A stretch of DNA of 64,000 nt from SZUA-584 sp040768905 (GTDB taxonomy: Bacteria > Bacillota > Clostridia > Christensenellales > SZUA-584): assembly GCA_040768905.1 (NCBI GenBank), contig JAXGMA010000001.1, positions 1,798,001 through 1,862,000 on the forward strand, read 5' to 3'. Of this stretch, positions 50,804-59,360 are shown piece after piece. The translations under genes were made by a program, and so were the position numbers. How positions within the stretch are numbered: the stretch's first letter is position 1; every line of letters begins with the position of its first letter. Below the pieces are notes generated by a model. It had not been told where the DNA came from. It ran no database searches and was given only the letters and a program-made list of their open reading frames with translations.

Positions 50804-53401
50804 ATGGCCGAACAGGCGGACAGACAAAAGGGCATCGCGCCCGCTATCGACAGCCTCGTGGCAAACGCTGCCGGTGCCTTAAAATCCTACATGAAGATGG
50901 ATCAGCAGCAGGTGGATAAAATGGTGCATGCCATGACGCTTGCGGGGCTTGAGAACCATATGCAGCTTGCAAAGCTCGCCGTCGAAGAAACTGAGCGCGG
51001 CGTTTTTGAAGACAAGGTCATCAAAAATATATTCGCGACCGAGTATATCTGGCACAGCATCAAGGAACAAAAAACCGTGGGCATCATAGACGAAAGCGAG
51101 CTTGAAGGCTTTGTGGAGATCGCGGAGCCTGTAGGCATCATCGCGGGCGTCACCCCAGTGACCAATCCGACGTCCACAACGATGTTCAAAGCGTTGATCT
51201 GTGCCAAAACGCGCAACCCCATCATCTTCGCGTTCCATCCTTCCGCGCAGAAATGCTCCGTGGAGTCGGCGCGCGTGCTGCGCGATGCCGCGGTCCGCGC
51301 AGGCGGCCCCCGTTACTGTGTCCAATGGGTGGAAACGCCGTCCGTCGAAGCGACGCACGTATTGATGAACCATCCGCACGTCTCGCTGATACTTGCGACC
51401 GGCGGCGCAGGCATGGTGCGCAGCGCATACAGCTCGGGCAAGCCGGCGCTGGGCGTAGGGCCCGGCAACGTGCCGTGTTATATCCACAAAGATGCCTCTA
51501 TGGAGCGTACCTGTACCGACCTTATCATCTCCAAAACATTCGACAACGGCATGATCTGCGCGTCCGAGCAGGCCGCCATCGTTCACAAAAGCGCCGCGAA
51601 GGCGTTTGAAGACATCATGAAAGCCAACGGCTGCGCCTTTCTTTCCGATGAGGACATCAAAAAACTCACCGAGTATGTGATCAACACCAATAAAATGACG
51701 GTAAATCCGGATGTCGTCGGCAAAACGGCAAGCACGATAGCCGCTCATGCAGGCATCAAGGTGCCCGAGGAGACCAAAATACTCATTGCCAGGCTGCCAA
51801 AGCCCGACCTCGCGTATCCGCTTTCCCTTGAAAAACTCTCGCCAGTGCTTGCCTATTTCGTTGCAAAGGACGAAAAGCAGGGCTTTGACTATGCCTCAAA
51901 GATGCTTGAGCTCGGCGGCCTTGGGCACTCTGCCGTGATCCATTCGGCAGACGGTGCTTTGTGCCGCGATTTTGGTTATGCCATGAAAGTCGGGCGCGTG
52001 ATCGTCAATTCACCGTCTTCGCAAGGCGCCATCGGCGATATGTACAACACCAACACTCCGTCTCTCACTTTGGGCTGCGGCTCGTTCGGCAGAAACTCGA
52101 CGACCGCCAATATTTCTTCGGTCAATCTGCTCAACAAGAAGCGCGTTGCCGAAAGGAGAGTGAATATGCAATGGTTCAAGGTCCCCCCTAAAATCTATTT
52201 TGAAGAAGGTTCGGTGCAATACCTTGAAGCCATGCCGGGCATCAGCCGCGCCTTTATCGTGACCGACCCGGTGATGATGAAACTCGGGTATTTAGACAAG
52301 GTGATGCATTATCTTTGCAAGCGTGAAAAGTACTGCCGCAACGAAATTTTCTTTGATGTCGAGCCGGATCCTTCAACAGAAACTATCATGCGCGGCGTTG
52401 AACAGATGAACCGCTTTGAACCGGATGTCATCGTCGCGCTCGGCGGCGGCAGCGCCATCGATGCGGCCAAGGGCATGTGGCTGTTTTATGAGCACCCCGA
52501 AACCTCTTTCGACGGGCTGCGCCTCAAATTTCTCGATATCCGCAAACGCGCGTTCCATTTCCCCAATCTCGGCAAACGCGCTCAGTTCGTGGCTGTCCCC
52601 ACAACGTCCGGCACCGGCAGCGAAGTCACCTCGTTTTCGGTCATCACCGATAAGAAAAACGGCAACACCAAATACCCGCTGGCCGATTATGAACTCACGC
52701 CCGATGTCGCGATCATCGATCCGCAGTTTGTGGGCACGATGCCAAAATCCATCACTGCCGATACCGGCATGGATGTGCTGACGCATGCCATTGAAGCGTA
52801 CGTCTCTATACTTGCGTCCGATTATACCAACGGGCTGGCCATCAAAGCCATTGAACTCGTTTTCAAATATCTGCGCCGTTCATACAATGATGCGGGCGAT
52901 AAACTGGCGCGCGAAAAAATGCACAATGCGTCGTGTATCGCGGGTATGGCTTTTACCAACTCATTTTTAGGGATCAACCATTCGCTCGCCCACAAACTGG
53001 GGGGCGAATTCCATATCCCCCACGGCCGCGCCAACGCCATATTGCTGCCGCATGTGATCGCGTACAATGCGCAAAAACCCACGAAGTTCGCCATCTTTCC
53101 CAAGTACGAAACATATATTGCAGACAAACGGTATGCGCAAATTTCCCGCTATCTTGATCTTGGCGGCGCAGATACCAAGGAGCAGATCACAAGGCTTATA
53201 GACGCGGTGCAAAGGCTAAAAAAAGACTTGTCTTTGCCCGCGAGCATAGCGCAGTGCGGAATACCTGAATCAGACTTTCTCTCAAAGATCGATATCCTCT
53301 CAGAGCGCGCATTTGAAGACCAGTGCACAACGGCCAACCCGCGTTACCCGCTAATCCGCGAACTCAAGGAGATCTACAAAAAAGCCTATTATGGAGAATG
53401 A
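50804..53401 (+). CDS. adhE: Bifunctional acetaldehyde-CoA/alcohol dehydrogenase
   Basis: 865 residues from ATG 50804 (AAAGGAG upstream). The N-terminal aldehyde dehydrogenase half reduces acetyl-CoA to acetaldehyde: GIIAGVTPVTNPTSTTMFK, GPGNVPCYI and the catalytic Cys in FDNGMICASEQ (about residue 245). The C-terminal iron alcohol dehydrogenase half makes ethanol: ALGGGSAIDAAKGMW, TTSGTGSEVTSFSVI and the metal-binding GINHSLAHKLGGEFHIPHGRANA. The length is normal for AdhE, which forms spirosome filaments. It regenerates NAD+ in fermentation. Single gene, possibly with a redox operator upstream. Confidence 0.97.
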   Translation: MAEQADRQKGIAPAIDSLVANAAGALKSYMKMDQQQVDKMVHAMTLAGLENHMQLAKLAVEETERGVFEDKVIKNIFATEYIWHSIKEQKTVGIIDESELEGFVEIAEPVGIIAGVTPVTNPTSTTMFKALICAKTRNPIIFAFHPSAQKCSVESARVLRDAAVRAGGPRYCVQWVETPSVEATHVLMNHPHVSLILATGGAGMVRSAYSSGKPALGVGPGNVPCYIHKDASMERTCTDLIISKTFDNGMICASEQAAIVHKSAAKAFEDIMKANGCAFLSDEDIKKLTEYVINTNKMTVNPDVVGKTASTIAAHAGIKVPEETKILIARLPKPDLAYPLSLEKLSPVLAYFVAKDEKQGFDYASKMLELGGLGHSAVIHSADGALCRDFGYAMKVGRVIVNSPSSQGAIGDMYNTNTPSLTLGCGSFGRNSTTANISSVNLLNKKRVAERRVNMQWFKVPPKIYFEEGSVQYLEAMPGISRAFIVTDPVMMKLGYLDKVMHYLCKREKYCRNEIFFDVEPDPSTETIMRGVEQMNRFEPDVIVALGGGSAIDAAKGMWLFYEHPETSFDGLRLKFLDIRKRAFHFPNLGKRAQFVAVPTTSGTGSEVTSFSVITDKKNGNTKYPLADYELTPDVAIIDPQFVGTMPKSITADTGMDVLTHAIEAYVSILASDYTNGLAIKAIELVFKYLRRSYNDAGDKLAREKMHNASCIAGMAFTNSFLGINHSLAHKLGGEFHIPHGRANAILLPHVIAYNAQKPTKFAIFPKYETYIADKRYAQISRYLDLGGADTKEQITRLIDAVQRLKKDLSLPASIAQCGIPESDFLSKIDILSERAFEDQCTTANPRYPLIRELKEIYKKAYYGE

Positions 53402-53463
53402 TGCAAGCATTCTGCTCTCGCCGTCTTTACTGAAAAAAAACTACCAAAATGGAGGCCACTACG

Positions 53464-53583
53464 ATGAAAAAGAAGAAACAGCGCAGACCCGTGCCGGGGA
53501 AAAACGAAAAACACGATAACTTCGGATTGCCGGAAAACATACGTGTGGTGCACAGCGGCGAACCCAATCCGCACGACGGCTGA
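53464..53583 (+). CDS. Small basic protein of unknown function
   Basis: 39 residues: MKKKKQRRPVPGKNEKHDNFGLPENIRVVHSGEPNPHDG. The start ATG 53464 has GGAGG eight bases upstream. It lies 62 bases behind adhE with no terminator between. Lysine/arginine-rich start and Pro/Gly-rich tail; no known domain, but the clean ribosome site supports translation. Confidence 0.55.
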   Translation: MKKKKQRRPVPGKNEKHDNFGLPENIRVVHSGEPNPHDG

Positions 53584-53674
53584 AGGGCGTTTTGCAGTTG
53601 CGCTCCGCAATGAGCAGGGCGCGGCATTTGCGCTTTTAGTATCTAAAACAGGGGGTGAAGAAAGCTATGGGCAC

Positions 53675-53887
53675 ATGTATGGCTCGCCTTTTGGCGAGCC
53701 TTCCAGCAAAAAACCGGCTTACCAGCAGCGCCAGCCACGGCTGCAGCCCCAACGCTGGCAGCCCCAGCCTCTTCCCCAGCCACCGCAAGGGAAGCAGCCT
53801 CTGCCTCTTCCCCAGCCGCCATATCCACAACACATAAGTTTCACCCCCCTATCACATACATATGCGCCTGTGTCCTGTTTTGTTTAA
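53675..53887 (+). CDS. Possible Gln/Pro-rich small protein (spore-coat-like composition), element A
   Basis: 70 codons: MYGSPFGEPSSKKPAYQQRQP, then many Gln/Pro repeats (LPQPPQGKQPLPLPQPPYPQH). A G-rich ribosome-like site GGGGGTGA lies 20 bases upstream. An overlapping frame from ATG 53667, better spaced, also stays open (Ser-rich, 56 residues), so the translated frame is uncertain. The first codons form the hairpin GGCTCGCC TTTT GGCGAGCC. A related element lies at 58115, so the two bracket the ger operon. Such compositions are common in coat proteins. Confidence 0.35.
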   Translation: MYGSPFGEPSSKKPAYQQRQPRLQPQRWQPQPLPQPPQGKQPLPLPQPPYPQHISFTPLSHTYAPVSCFV

Positions 53888-53921
53888 TCATTTACACCAG
53901 CGATGAAAAGAACTGCAGCCG

Positions 53922-53951
53922 GAATATTTTTCACCGCTTATTAGGATAATA
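53922..53951 (+). promoter_or_regulatory. Sigma-G-like promoter of the ger operon
   Basis: GAATA (53922-53926), 18-base spacer, GATAATA (53945-53951). This matches the forespore sigma-G/F consensus gHATR-N17/18-CATNHTA with one mismatch. It lies 34 bases upstream of the first ger start, where forespore expression is expected. Confidence 0.5.
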
Positions 53952-53985
53952 AAATAAAGGCAAAAGCATCGAAAGGGGCCAAACT

Positions 53986-55527
53986 GTGTTCCGCTTTTTA
54001 CGCAAAAACAAGCAAAAAAAAATTGATGAACCGGTTGACGATATCAATCAGCAGCTTGATAGCATCCGCCTGACCCGTTCTGCCGGCAAGAATACCGCAG
54101 CCATCAAAGAACTGTTCAAGGATGTAGACGTGTTTCGCACAAGAGAAGTGCGCAACATGCATGACGAAAGCATACGGTACTGGGTTTTATTCAATGATGG
54201 CGTTGTAAGCAGCATGATGATCAATGAAAATATTTTGAAGCCTCTTATGCTTTCAACTGCCGCCACGCCCTGCACACTCGAATCAGTCATTGAACAGATC
54301 GTGCAGATCGGCGAATCAGAAAAAACAGACAGCATAAAGAAAATCGTGGATGCATTAAGCTACGGCGATACTGTGCTTTTTACTGACGGCATTGCAGAAG
54401 CTGCGATATTCAACACCAAGGGGTTCACGCTCCGCGCCATACAGGAACCTGACAATGAAAAAACATTAAGCGGCCCGCGCGAAGGGTTTACAGAGGCTCT
54501 CATCCCAAACCTCTCCCTGATCCGCCGCAAGGTACGCACCCATGCCCTGAAAATGAAGTTTATAAGCTTGGGCAGGCGCACGCTCACGCAGGTATGCGTG
54601 TGCTACATCGATGGTATCGTCAATAAAAATATTGTTGATGAACTTTTCAGGCGGCTTCAAACCATTGATATCGATGCTGTGCTTGATTCGCATTACGTTG
54701 CCGAGTTGATACGCGACGCACGGTACTCACCGTTCCGTGCGATGTATTATTCGGAGCGTCCGGACATCGTCATCGGCAAGCTGCTCGAGGGGCGTGTGGC
54801 GCTGTTTGTGGACGGATCGCCGGTCGTTATTACCATGCCGCATCTGTTTATCGAAAACTTCCAAAGCACCGAAGATTACTACTTAAGCTTCTGGTATACG
54901 TCTTTTTCGAGAGGGCTGCGTATGCTTGCCTTTATTCTGACGGTGACCGTACCCGCGTTTTATATAGCCATCGTCGCGTTCCATCCTGAGATGCTTCCCA
55001 CACAGCTGCTCATCAGCATCGCGAACGAACGCGCAAACGTACCGCTGCCCGCCGCACTCGAAGCCTTTGTGATGCTGATCGTTTTCGATCTGCTACGCGA
55101 AACCGGCATACGTATGCCCACCGGTTTCGGGCAGGCGCTCAGCATCGTCGGAGCGCTCGTTATCGGCCAGGCCGCAGTCGAAGCCAAACTCGTCGCGGCA
55201 CCGATGATCATCGTGGTGGCCATCGCGGGCATCACCACGCTCATCGTACCCAAATTGACGCCCGCGGTCATTCCGATGCGCTTTTTCCTGCTGATACTCG
55301 CGTCCATGTTCGGGCTGTACGGCCTGATGCTCGGTGTCAGCGTCATCATCATCCATATTCTCAATCTGCACTCTTTCGGAGTGCCGCAAATCATGCTGAG
55401 CGGACGGCTCAAATACCAGGACTTGAAAGACACGTTCTTTCGGGCGCCGTGGTGGACGATGCGGCAGCGCCCCAAAATGCTCTCTGATGACAGAATACGC
55501 ATGAAACCGGGGGGCGGCAATGGTTAA
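53986..55527 (+). CDS. Spore germinant receptor A subunit (GerA/GerKA family)
   Basis: 513 residues, GTG start 53986 behind AAAGGGG. A soluble N-terminal domain (about 1-300) has family signatures such as LRLTRSAGKN, TVLFTDG and FVDGSPVVITMPHLFIENFQSTEDYY. Membrane helices run from about 310 to 480, including LRETGIRMPTGFGQALSIVGALVIGQAAVEAKL, a highly conserved block. The protein sits in the inner membrane of spores and senses nutrients with the B and C subunits. Its end overlaps the C-subunit gene by 8 bases. Confidence 0.95.
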   Translation: MFRFLRKNKQKKIDEPVDDINQQLDSIRLTRSAGKNTAAIKELFKDVDVFRTREVRNMHDESIRYWVLFNDGVVSSMMINENILKPLMLSTAATPCTLESVIEQIVQIGESEKTDSIKKIVDALSYGDTVLFTDGIAEAAIFNTKGFTLRAIQEPDNEKTLSGPREGFTEALIPNLSLIRRKVRTHALKMKFISLGRRTLTQVCVCYIDGIVNKNIVDELFRRLQTIDIDAVLDSHYVAELIRDARYSPFRAMYYSERPDIVIGKLLEGRVALFVDGSPVVITMPHLFIENFQSTEDYYLSFWYTSFSRGLRMLAFILTVTVPAFYIAIVAFHPEMLPTQLLISIANERANVPLPAALEAFVMLIVFDLLRETGIRMPTGFGQALSIVGALVIGQAAVEAKLVAAPMIIVVAIAGITTLIVPKLTPAVIPMRFFLLILASMFGLYGLMLGVSVIIIHILNLHSFGVPQIMLSGRLKYQDLKDTFFRAPWWTMRQRPKMLSDDRIRMKPGGGNG

Positions 55528-56662
55528 GCGGATTATACCTTTATCTCTTGCTTTGCTGGCCGCAGTTCTCCTCACTGGCTGCTGGGATTACCGCGGCCTT
55601 GATAGCATGGCCATCGTAATCGGCATGTCTATAGACAAAAATCCGGAAAATGATAACTACATGCTCGGGTTCGAAGTGATCGACTTGACGGAAAATGTCA
55701 AAGAGCAGGGCGTTAGTTCCTTTCTTCTTGAATCGGAGGGCAAGACTCTTTTCGAGGCGACCAGAAATGTCAAAAGAAAGATAGCGCAAAAGCTTTATTT
55801 CGGGCATATGCAAACGCTCGTTTTAAGCGAAGATCTGGTTAAAAACGAAGATATCGGCGGCATCATCGACTGGTTTTTACGCAGCTCAGAATTCCGTGAA
55901 ACGCTGACTCTCGTCATTTCGCAGCAAAAAACGGCGCAGGAAATACTGCGTGCCAAGGGCCTTGGCAGCAAGATCAATGCGCTCGAGATACAAAAAAGCG
56001 CGCAGGAAGACGCAGAGCACACATCATCGGCCGTTTACGCAGAGCTCTACGATATCTACAATACACTTGAGTCCGGAGGGCATGAATTGGCCATGCCCGC
56101 TGTGCACAACATAAAAAATGACGAAGATGAAGTGACGGAATTAAACGGTACTGCCGTCTTTAAACAGCAGCGGCTCATTGGCTATCTATCGTCCGCAGAA
56201 TCAATGTCTTTGCTTTTTGTTCTCGGCGATCTGCGGGGCGGTATCCTGACGTTTTCCTCACGCGACGGCGAGGCAGACAACGTGTCTCTCGAAATCTCAA
56301 AGAACACAACAAATACTTCTTTTTCGTACAACGAGGGGGTCTTGGCGGTGGAGATCAAGACAGACACAACCGCGTTTCTTTATGAGATCGACGAGCCTTT
56401 CGACGCGCTCGATCAACCGCGGGTCTTTGCCCTTGAAACGCAGGCGCAGGATACAATTGAGCAAAATATAAGTGCGCTCATCAAAAAGGTGCAAAAGGAC
56501 TTCGGCGCAGATATCTTCGGTTTTGGCAAGATGATCAGCCAGGCAGACCCCGCGCTGTGGAAGACGCTCAGTAAAGATTGGGACGAACTTTTTGCAGGGC
56601 TTGATGTCAAAGTCATCCCGAAAGTGCACATCGCCAACTCTGCATCTGTCAAAAGGTCATAA
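55520..56662 (+). CDS. Spore germination lipoprotein, Ger(x)C family
   Basis: 380 residues. Signal peptide with lipobox LLTGC (acylated Cys near residue 21) followed by WDYRGLDSMAIVIGMSIDKN, the characteristic Ger(x)C start. The three-domain fold is shown by the length and by blocks RKIAQKLYFGHMQTLVLSEDLVKNED and LNGTAVFKQQRLIGYLSSAES. C subunits are essential parts of GerA-type receptors, anchored on the outer surface of the spore inner membrane. Order A-C-(small)-B, all on one strand. Confidence 0.95.
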   Translation: MVKRIIPLSLALLAAVLLTGCWDYRGLDSMAIVIGMSIDKNPENDNYMLGFEVIDLTENVKEQGVSSFLLESEGKTLFEATRNVKRKIAQKLYFGHMQTLVLSEDLVKNEDIGGIIDWFLRSSEFRETLTLVISQQKTAQEILRAKGLGSKINALEIQKSAQEDAEHTSSAVYAELYDIYNTLESGGHELAMPAVHNIKNDEDEVTELNGTAVFKQQRLIGYLSSAESMSLLFVLGDLRGGILTFSSRDGEADNVSLEISKNTTNTSFSYNEGVLAVEIKTDTTAFLYEIDEPFDALDQPRVFALETQAQDTIEQNISALIKKVQKDFGADIFGFGKMISQADPALWKTLSKDWDELFAGLDVKVIPKVHIANSASVKRS

Positions 56663-56694
56663 ATAAACGCTGATGAGGATGGGAAGATCATACT

Positions 56695-56907
56695 ATGCTT
56701 ACGTTGATCGTGCTGCTTTTGTATACAGGCGCTGTTGTCTTTGATTTGCTTCCTTTAAAAAAAAGGCCTAAAAAACAAAACATCCTTTACTGTGTGCTGT
56801 TGTCCGTCAGCTTTGGTGTGCTGTTTGTGTTCAGTCTGGGAACGGAAATGCCTTCTGCGTCCGAGCCCATCCGTTCGTTCGTTCAGATGCTCTTCAATAT
56901 TGAGTAA
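56695..56907 (+). CDS. Small membrane protein in the ger operon
   Basis: 70 residues with two hydrophobic spans (MLTLIVLLLYTGAVVFDLL and NILYCVLLSVSFGVLFVFSLG) separated by the basic loop KKRPKKQ. Encoded between the C and B subunits. Small two-helix proteins (sometimes called D subunits) occur in some ger operons and modulate receptor function; by topology this fits. Confidence 0.75.
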   Translation: MLTLIVLLLYTGAVVFDLLPLKKRPKKQNILYCVLLSVSFGVLFVFSLGTEMPSASEPIRSFVQMLFNIE

Positions 56908-56917
56908 AGGGGGCCGT

Positions 56918-58036
56918 ATGCAAAAGGAATTTATTTCTTCACGTCAGGTTATCAGCATACTCATCATGTTCCTGTTTGGCAGCAGCGTTGTCATGGGTGT
57001 GAGTACTGAGGCCGGGCAGGATGGCTGGTTTTCTCTGCTTCTTGCAGTCGCCTTTTTTATCCCTGTTGCGCTTGTTTATGCGCGCATCATGCGGCTGTAC
57101 CCAAAGAAAGATATTTTCGAGATCATGGAAACGGCTCTTGGGAAGCCCGCAGGCAAGATCTTGACTGTGCTGCTAAGCTTATATGCCGTCCATTTGTCGG
57201 CACTGGTGCTGCGCAACTTTTCTGAGTTTATACAGGTTATCGCGCTGCCCAAGACGCCCCAGCTCACCATGATGATCGGCATGCTGCTCGTTACCGTTTA
57301 TCTTGCGAGAAGCGGTGCTAAGGCTTTGGGCCGTTGGTCTTTGGTCGCGATAGTCCTCGTATTGGCTGTCGTGGTTTTTACGGTCGTGTTTTCTATTGAC
57401 AAAATGAGGTTTGAACATATACAGCCTGTATTGGTGCATGATCTGCCAAAAATCGCTTCAGGTGCTTTTGGCATCTTTTCTTTTCCCTTTGCGGAAAGCG
57501 TGCTGCTGCTGGGCATAGCCAGCGCGATCAAAAAAAATGACAGCCCCTACAAGCTCTACATTTTCGGTACGTTGCTTGGTGCAGCCGTGCTGCTTGTGGT
57601 CATCCTGCGTAATCTTTTTGTGTTGGGGCCGGCGATGCTGCAGGCTGATTATTTTCCTTCATATACCGCTGCACGCATCGTCCGTGTCGCAGATTTTCTT
57701 TCACGCATTGAAGGATCAATATCCATGAACTTTATACTCGCAGGCATCGTCAAGATTACGCTCTGCCTGCTGGCTGCCTCAAAGGGAACCGCACGCCTGA
57801 TCGGCCTTGAGGACTACCGGCAGATCGTGCTGCCCGTCGGATTGATCGTTCTCGCGCTCTGTACCGTACTGTACAAAAACATCATGGAGATGTTTGATTT
57901 TGTGCGTTTTTATCCCTATTACGCGCTCCCGTTTCAAGCCATCCTGCCAATTCTTGTTTGGATTGCCGCAGAAATCAGAACGCGCAAACAAAAAAATGTT
58001 TCAGGCAGAAAAATCCGAAAAGCGCGCACGGCATAA
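56918..58036 (+). CDS. Spore germinant receptor B subunit (GerB/KinB-permease family)
   Basis: 372 residues from ATG 56918 (AAAGGGGG upstream). About ten membrane helices with the spore-permease fold (amino-acid/APC superfamily). Marks are the opening ISSRQVISILIMFLFGSSVVMG, TEAGQDGWFSLLLAVAFFIPVALVYARI, and PKKDIFEIMETALGKPAGKIL. It forms the membrane channel-like subunit that binds the germinant. The C-terminus is basic (RTRKQKNVSGRKIRKARTA). Ends the operon; no terminator seen right after. Confidence 0.95.
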   Translation: MQKEFISSRQVISILIMFLFGSSVVMGVSTEAGQDGWFSLLLAVAFFIPVALVYARIMRLYPKKDIFEIMETALGKPAGKILTVLLSLYAVHLSALVLRNFSEFIQVIALPKTPQLTMMIGMLLVTVYLARSGAKALGRWSLVAIVLVLAVVVFTVVFSIDKMRFEHIQPVLVHDLPKIASGAFGIFSFPFAESVLLLGIASAIKKNDSPYKLYIFGTLLGAAVLLVVILRNLFVLGPAMLQADYFPSYTAARIVRVADFLSRIEGSISMNFILAGIVKITLCLLAASKGTARLIGLEDYRQIVLPVGLIVLALCTVLYKNIMEMFDFVRFYPYYALPFQAILPILVWIAAEIRTRKQKNVSGRKIRKARTA

Positions 58037-58097
58037 TCCTTTCCCTATGCCATTGCCAAAAAACACGGGGCGACTCTTATAAAGACAAAAAGAAAAA

Positions 58098-58308
58098 GGA
58101 GGGGGCACGGCATCATGCTAGCTGTTCCATGTACGGCCTGCCGCAACGGCAGGCCTAAAAGGGCTATTGCCGATTTATACCCAGCAACAGCGGCAGCAGC
58201 AGCAGCAAAAACAGCAGCAGCATTGCCCGTCAAATCCGCCGCCAAACCCCCCTTGGAAAGGACCAGCCCACATGATCTCACCGCCTTATAGTATAAAATA
58301 TGCAGGTC
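58098..58308 (+). other. Element B: hairpin plus CAG-rich (Gln/Pro) stretch, related to element A
   Basis: In the 349-base gap after the ger operon. A strong GGAGGGGG (58098-58105) leads to an ATG at 58115 and, 20 bases on, to the hairpin GGCCTGCC GCAAC GGCAGGCC at 58135-58155. Then a CAG-rich run encodes TQQQRQQQQQKQQQHCPSNPPP in one frame, while another open frame (58115-58291) gives an Ala-rich 58-residue product. Which, if any, is translated is unclear. Element A at 53667 has the same order and the same hairpin framework. Confidence 0.5.
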
Positions 58309-58336
58309 AGCATCACCATGCCTTCATATAAAGGCT

Positions 58337-58365
58337 AAAAAAGCTTGCAGCCGATTGCCGCAAGC
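58337..58365 (-). terminator. Terminator of the minus-strand phage-like set
   Basis: Minus strand GCTTGCGG / CAATCGG / CTGCAAGC followed by TTTTTT, 21 bases behind the stop of the 74-residue ORF. Confidence 0.75.
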
Positions 58366-58385
58366 CTTCTTAAGGGGATCTTTTC

Positions 58386-58610
58386 TTACTCTGCTCTGTC
58401 CGCTTTGCGCGCGATCCACGCCCGCGCCTCGTTTTCGCTTAAAAGCTCGCAGTCGACCATATGTTCGCCGTCCTGCTCGTCAAACTTGCCTTTAAGGATT
58501 TGGTTCTTGTCGCGCACCCATTCGTTGGCCTTGCAGTCAAATATAAACGCCATATCGCCGTCTTTTTTGATCAGTGTGTCCATGTCCTTAAGCTTAAAGT
58601 ATTCACTCAT
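58386..58610 (-). CDS. Hypothetical protein, 74 residues
   Basis: ATG 58610 with AGGAGG upstream. The text is charged and mixed alpha/beta (MAFIFDCKANEWVRDKNQILKGKFDEQDG...CELLSENEARAWIAR), soluble, no known family. It is the last gene of a small minus-strand set (66-aa, Cys-rich 53-aa, RinA/ArpU-like), with its own terminator. Likely host- or phage-regulatory, but nothing certain. Confidence 0.65.
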   Translation of the reverse strand: MSEYFKLKDMDTLIKKDGDMAFIFDCKANEWVRDKNQILKGKFDEQDGEHMVDCELLSENEARAWIARKADRAE

Positions 58611-58652
58611 GCCGCGCCTCCTTTTTAGAACTGATTAAGCGTTTTGTTAAGC

Positions 58653-59150
58653 TTATTGTGCCCTTTGCACCTGCCTCTCATGCATTGCCGCTTCAGCCCG
58701 CAGGCTATGCCTTGCCCTTTCTATCTTGCCCAGCGCCGATACGCGCAGCCGCCCGCAAGTGGCGAGAGAACAATAAAGCCGCTGGGCTGAGGCCTCCACG
58801 CTGCGCCCCTCGAAATAGCGCAGCCGCACGTATCCGGCTTCGGGGGCAATCAGCCCCGCCCTGTATACAGCTGTCTCAATCTGCTCCATCGTGCGGCGCT
58901 CTTCCTCAAGCCGCCGCTCAATGCTTTCCACCTCAGCGCGAAAATGATCGACCGCAATGAGCACCGCCCTCTCCACCGGGCTCTGTGCGTTGCCCCGCCT
59001 TTTTCCCGCCTCCGAAAATCCGTTAGATACGGGAATGCTCTCATAGCTCTGCTCATAAGCATGCCGCGCTGCTGCAAGGTCAAGCATCAGCCTTCCGATG
59101 CTGCGTTTGGCATACCAGTATTCTTTTAAAAAAAGCTCCACTTCTCTCAT
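58653..59150 (-). CDS. Phage late-gene regulator-like protein (RinA/ArpU/DUF1492 type)
   Basis: 165 residues from ATG 59150, behind AAGGAG. A helical N-terminal part (YWYAKRSIGRLMLDLAAARHAYEQ) is followed by SPVERAVL, a coiled section (VESIERRLEEERRTMEQIE) and a C-terminal sigma-70-region-4-like helix-turn-helix in VRLRYFEGRSVEASAQRLYCSLATCGRLRVSALGKIE. This order is typical of the RinA/ArpU activators of late genes in Firmicute phages. A longer upstream frame exists, but the ribosome site favours 59150. Confidence 0.75.
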   Translation of the reverse strand: MREVELFLKEYWYAKRSIGRLMLDLAAARHAYEQSYESIPVSNGFSEAGKRRGNAQSPVERAVLIAVDHFRAEVESIERRLEEERRTMEQIETAVYRAGLIAPEAGYVRLRYFEGRSVEASAQRLYCSLATCGRLRVSALGKIERARHSLRAEAAMHERQVQRAQ

Positions 59151-59161
59151 CAGAGCGCTCC

Positions 59162-59323
59162 TTATAACCAGTTTTTCGGCATGGCGATGTCTCGCTTTGC
59201 CTCTTCCATAAATGGCTCCCAAGCATATCTTTTCGTGCATGTCTCACAGATCACAAGCGTGTCAATTGTATAACAGATACAGCCATGTCGGATCCCGCCT
59301 GCGCAGTATCCGCAACGCTGCAC
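59162..59323 (-). CDS. Cys-rich small protein (zinc-finger-like), 53 residues
   Basis: GTG start 59323; an in-frame TAG lies directly before it. Product: MQRCGYCAGGIRHGCICYTID followed by TLVICETCTKRYAWEPFMEE, ending NWL. Two CxxC knuckles (C4/C7 and C26/C29) plus C15/C17 suggest a zinc ribbon. Its TAA is embedded in the ribosome site of the RinA/ArpU-like gene, so both are coupled. Such small zinc proteins are common in prophage regulatory sets. Easily missed because of its size and GTG start. Confidence 0.7.
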   Translation of the reverse strand: MQRCGYCAGGIRHGCICYTIDTLVICETCTKRYAWEPFMEEAKRDIAMPKNWL

Positions 59324-59360
59324 CTAAGGCGGCTCCGCTGCTTCGCCCTCAAGCCTCGCG

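Noticed and set aside
50879..51748. Long minus-strand open frame within adhE
   Set aside because: Antisense of a highly conserved coding region; product unlike any protein and no start signal.
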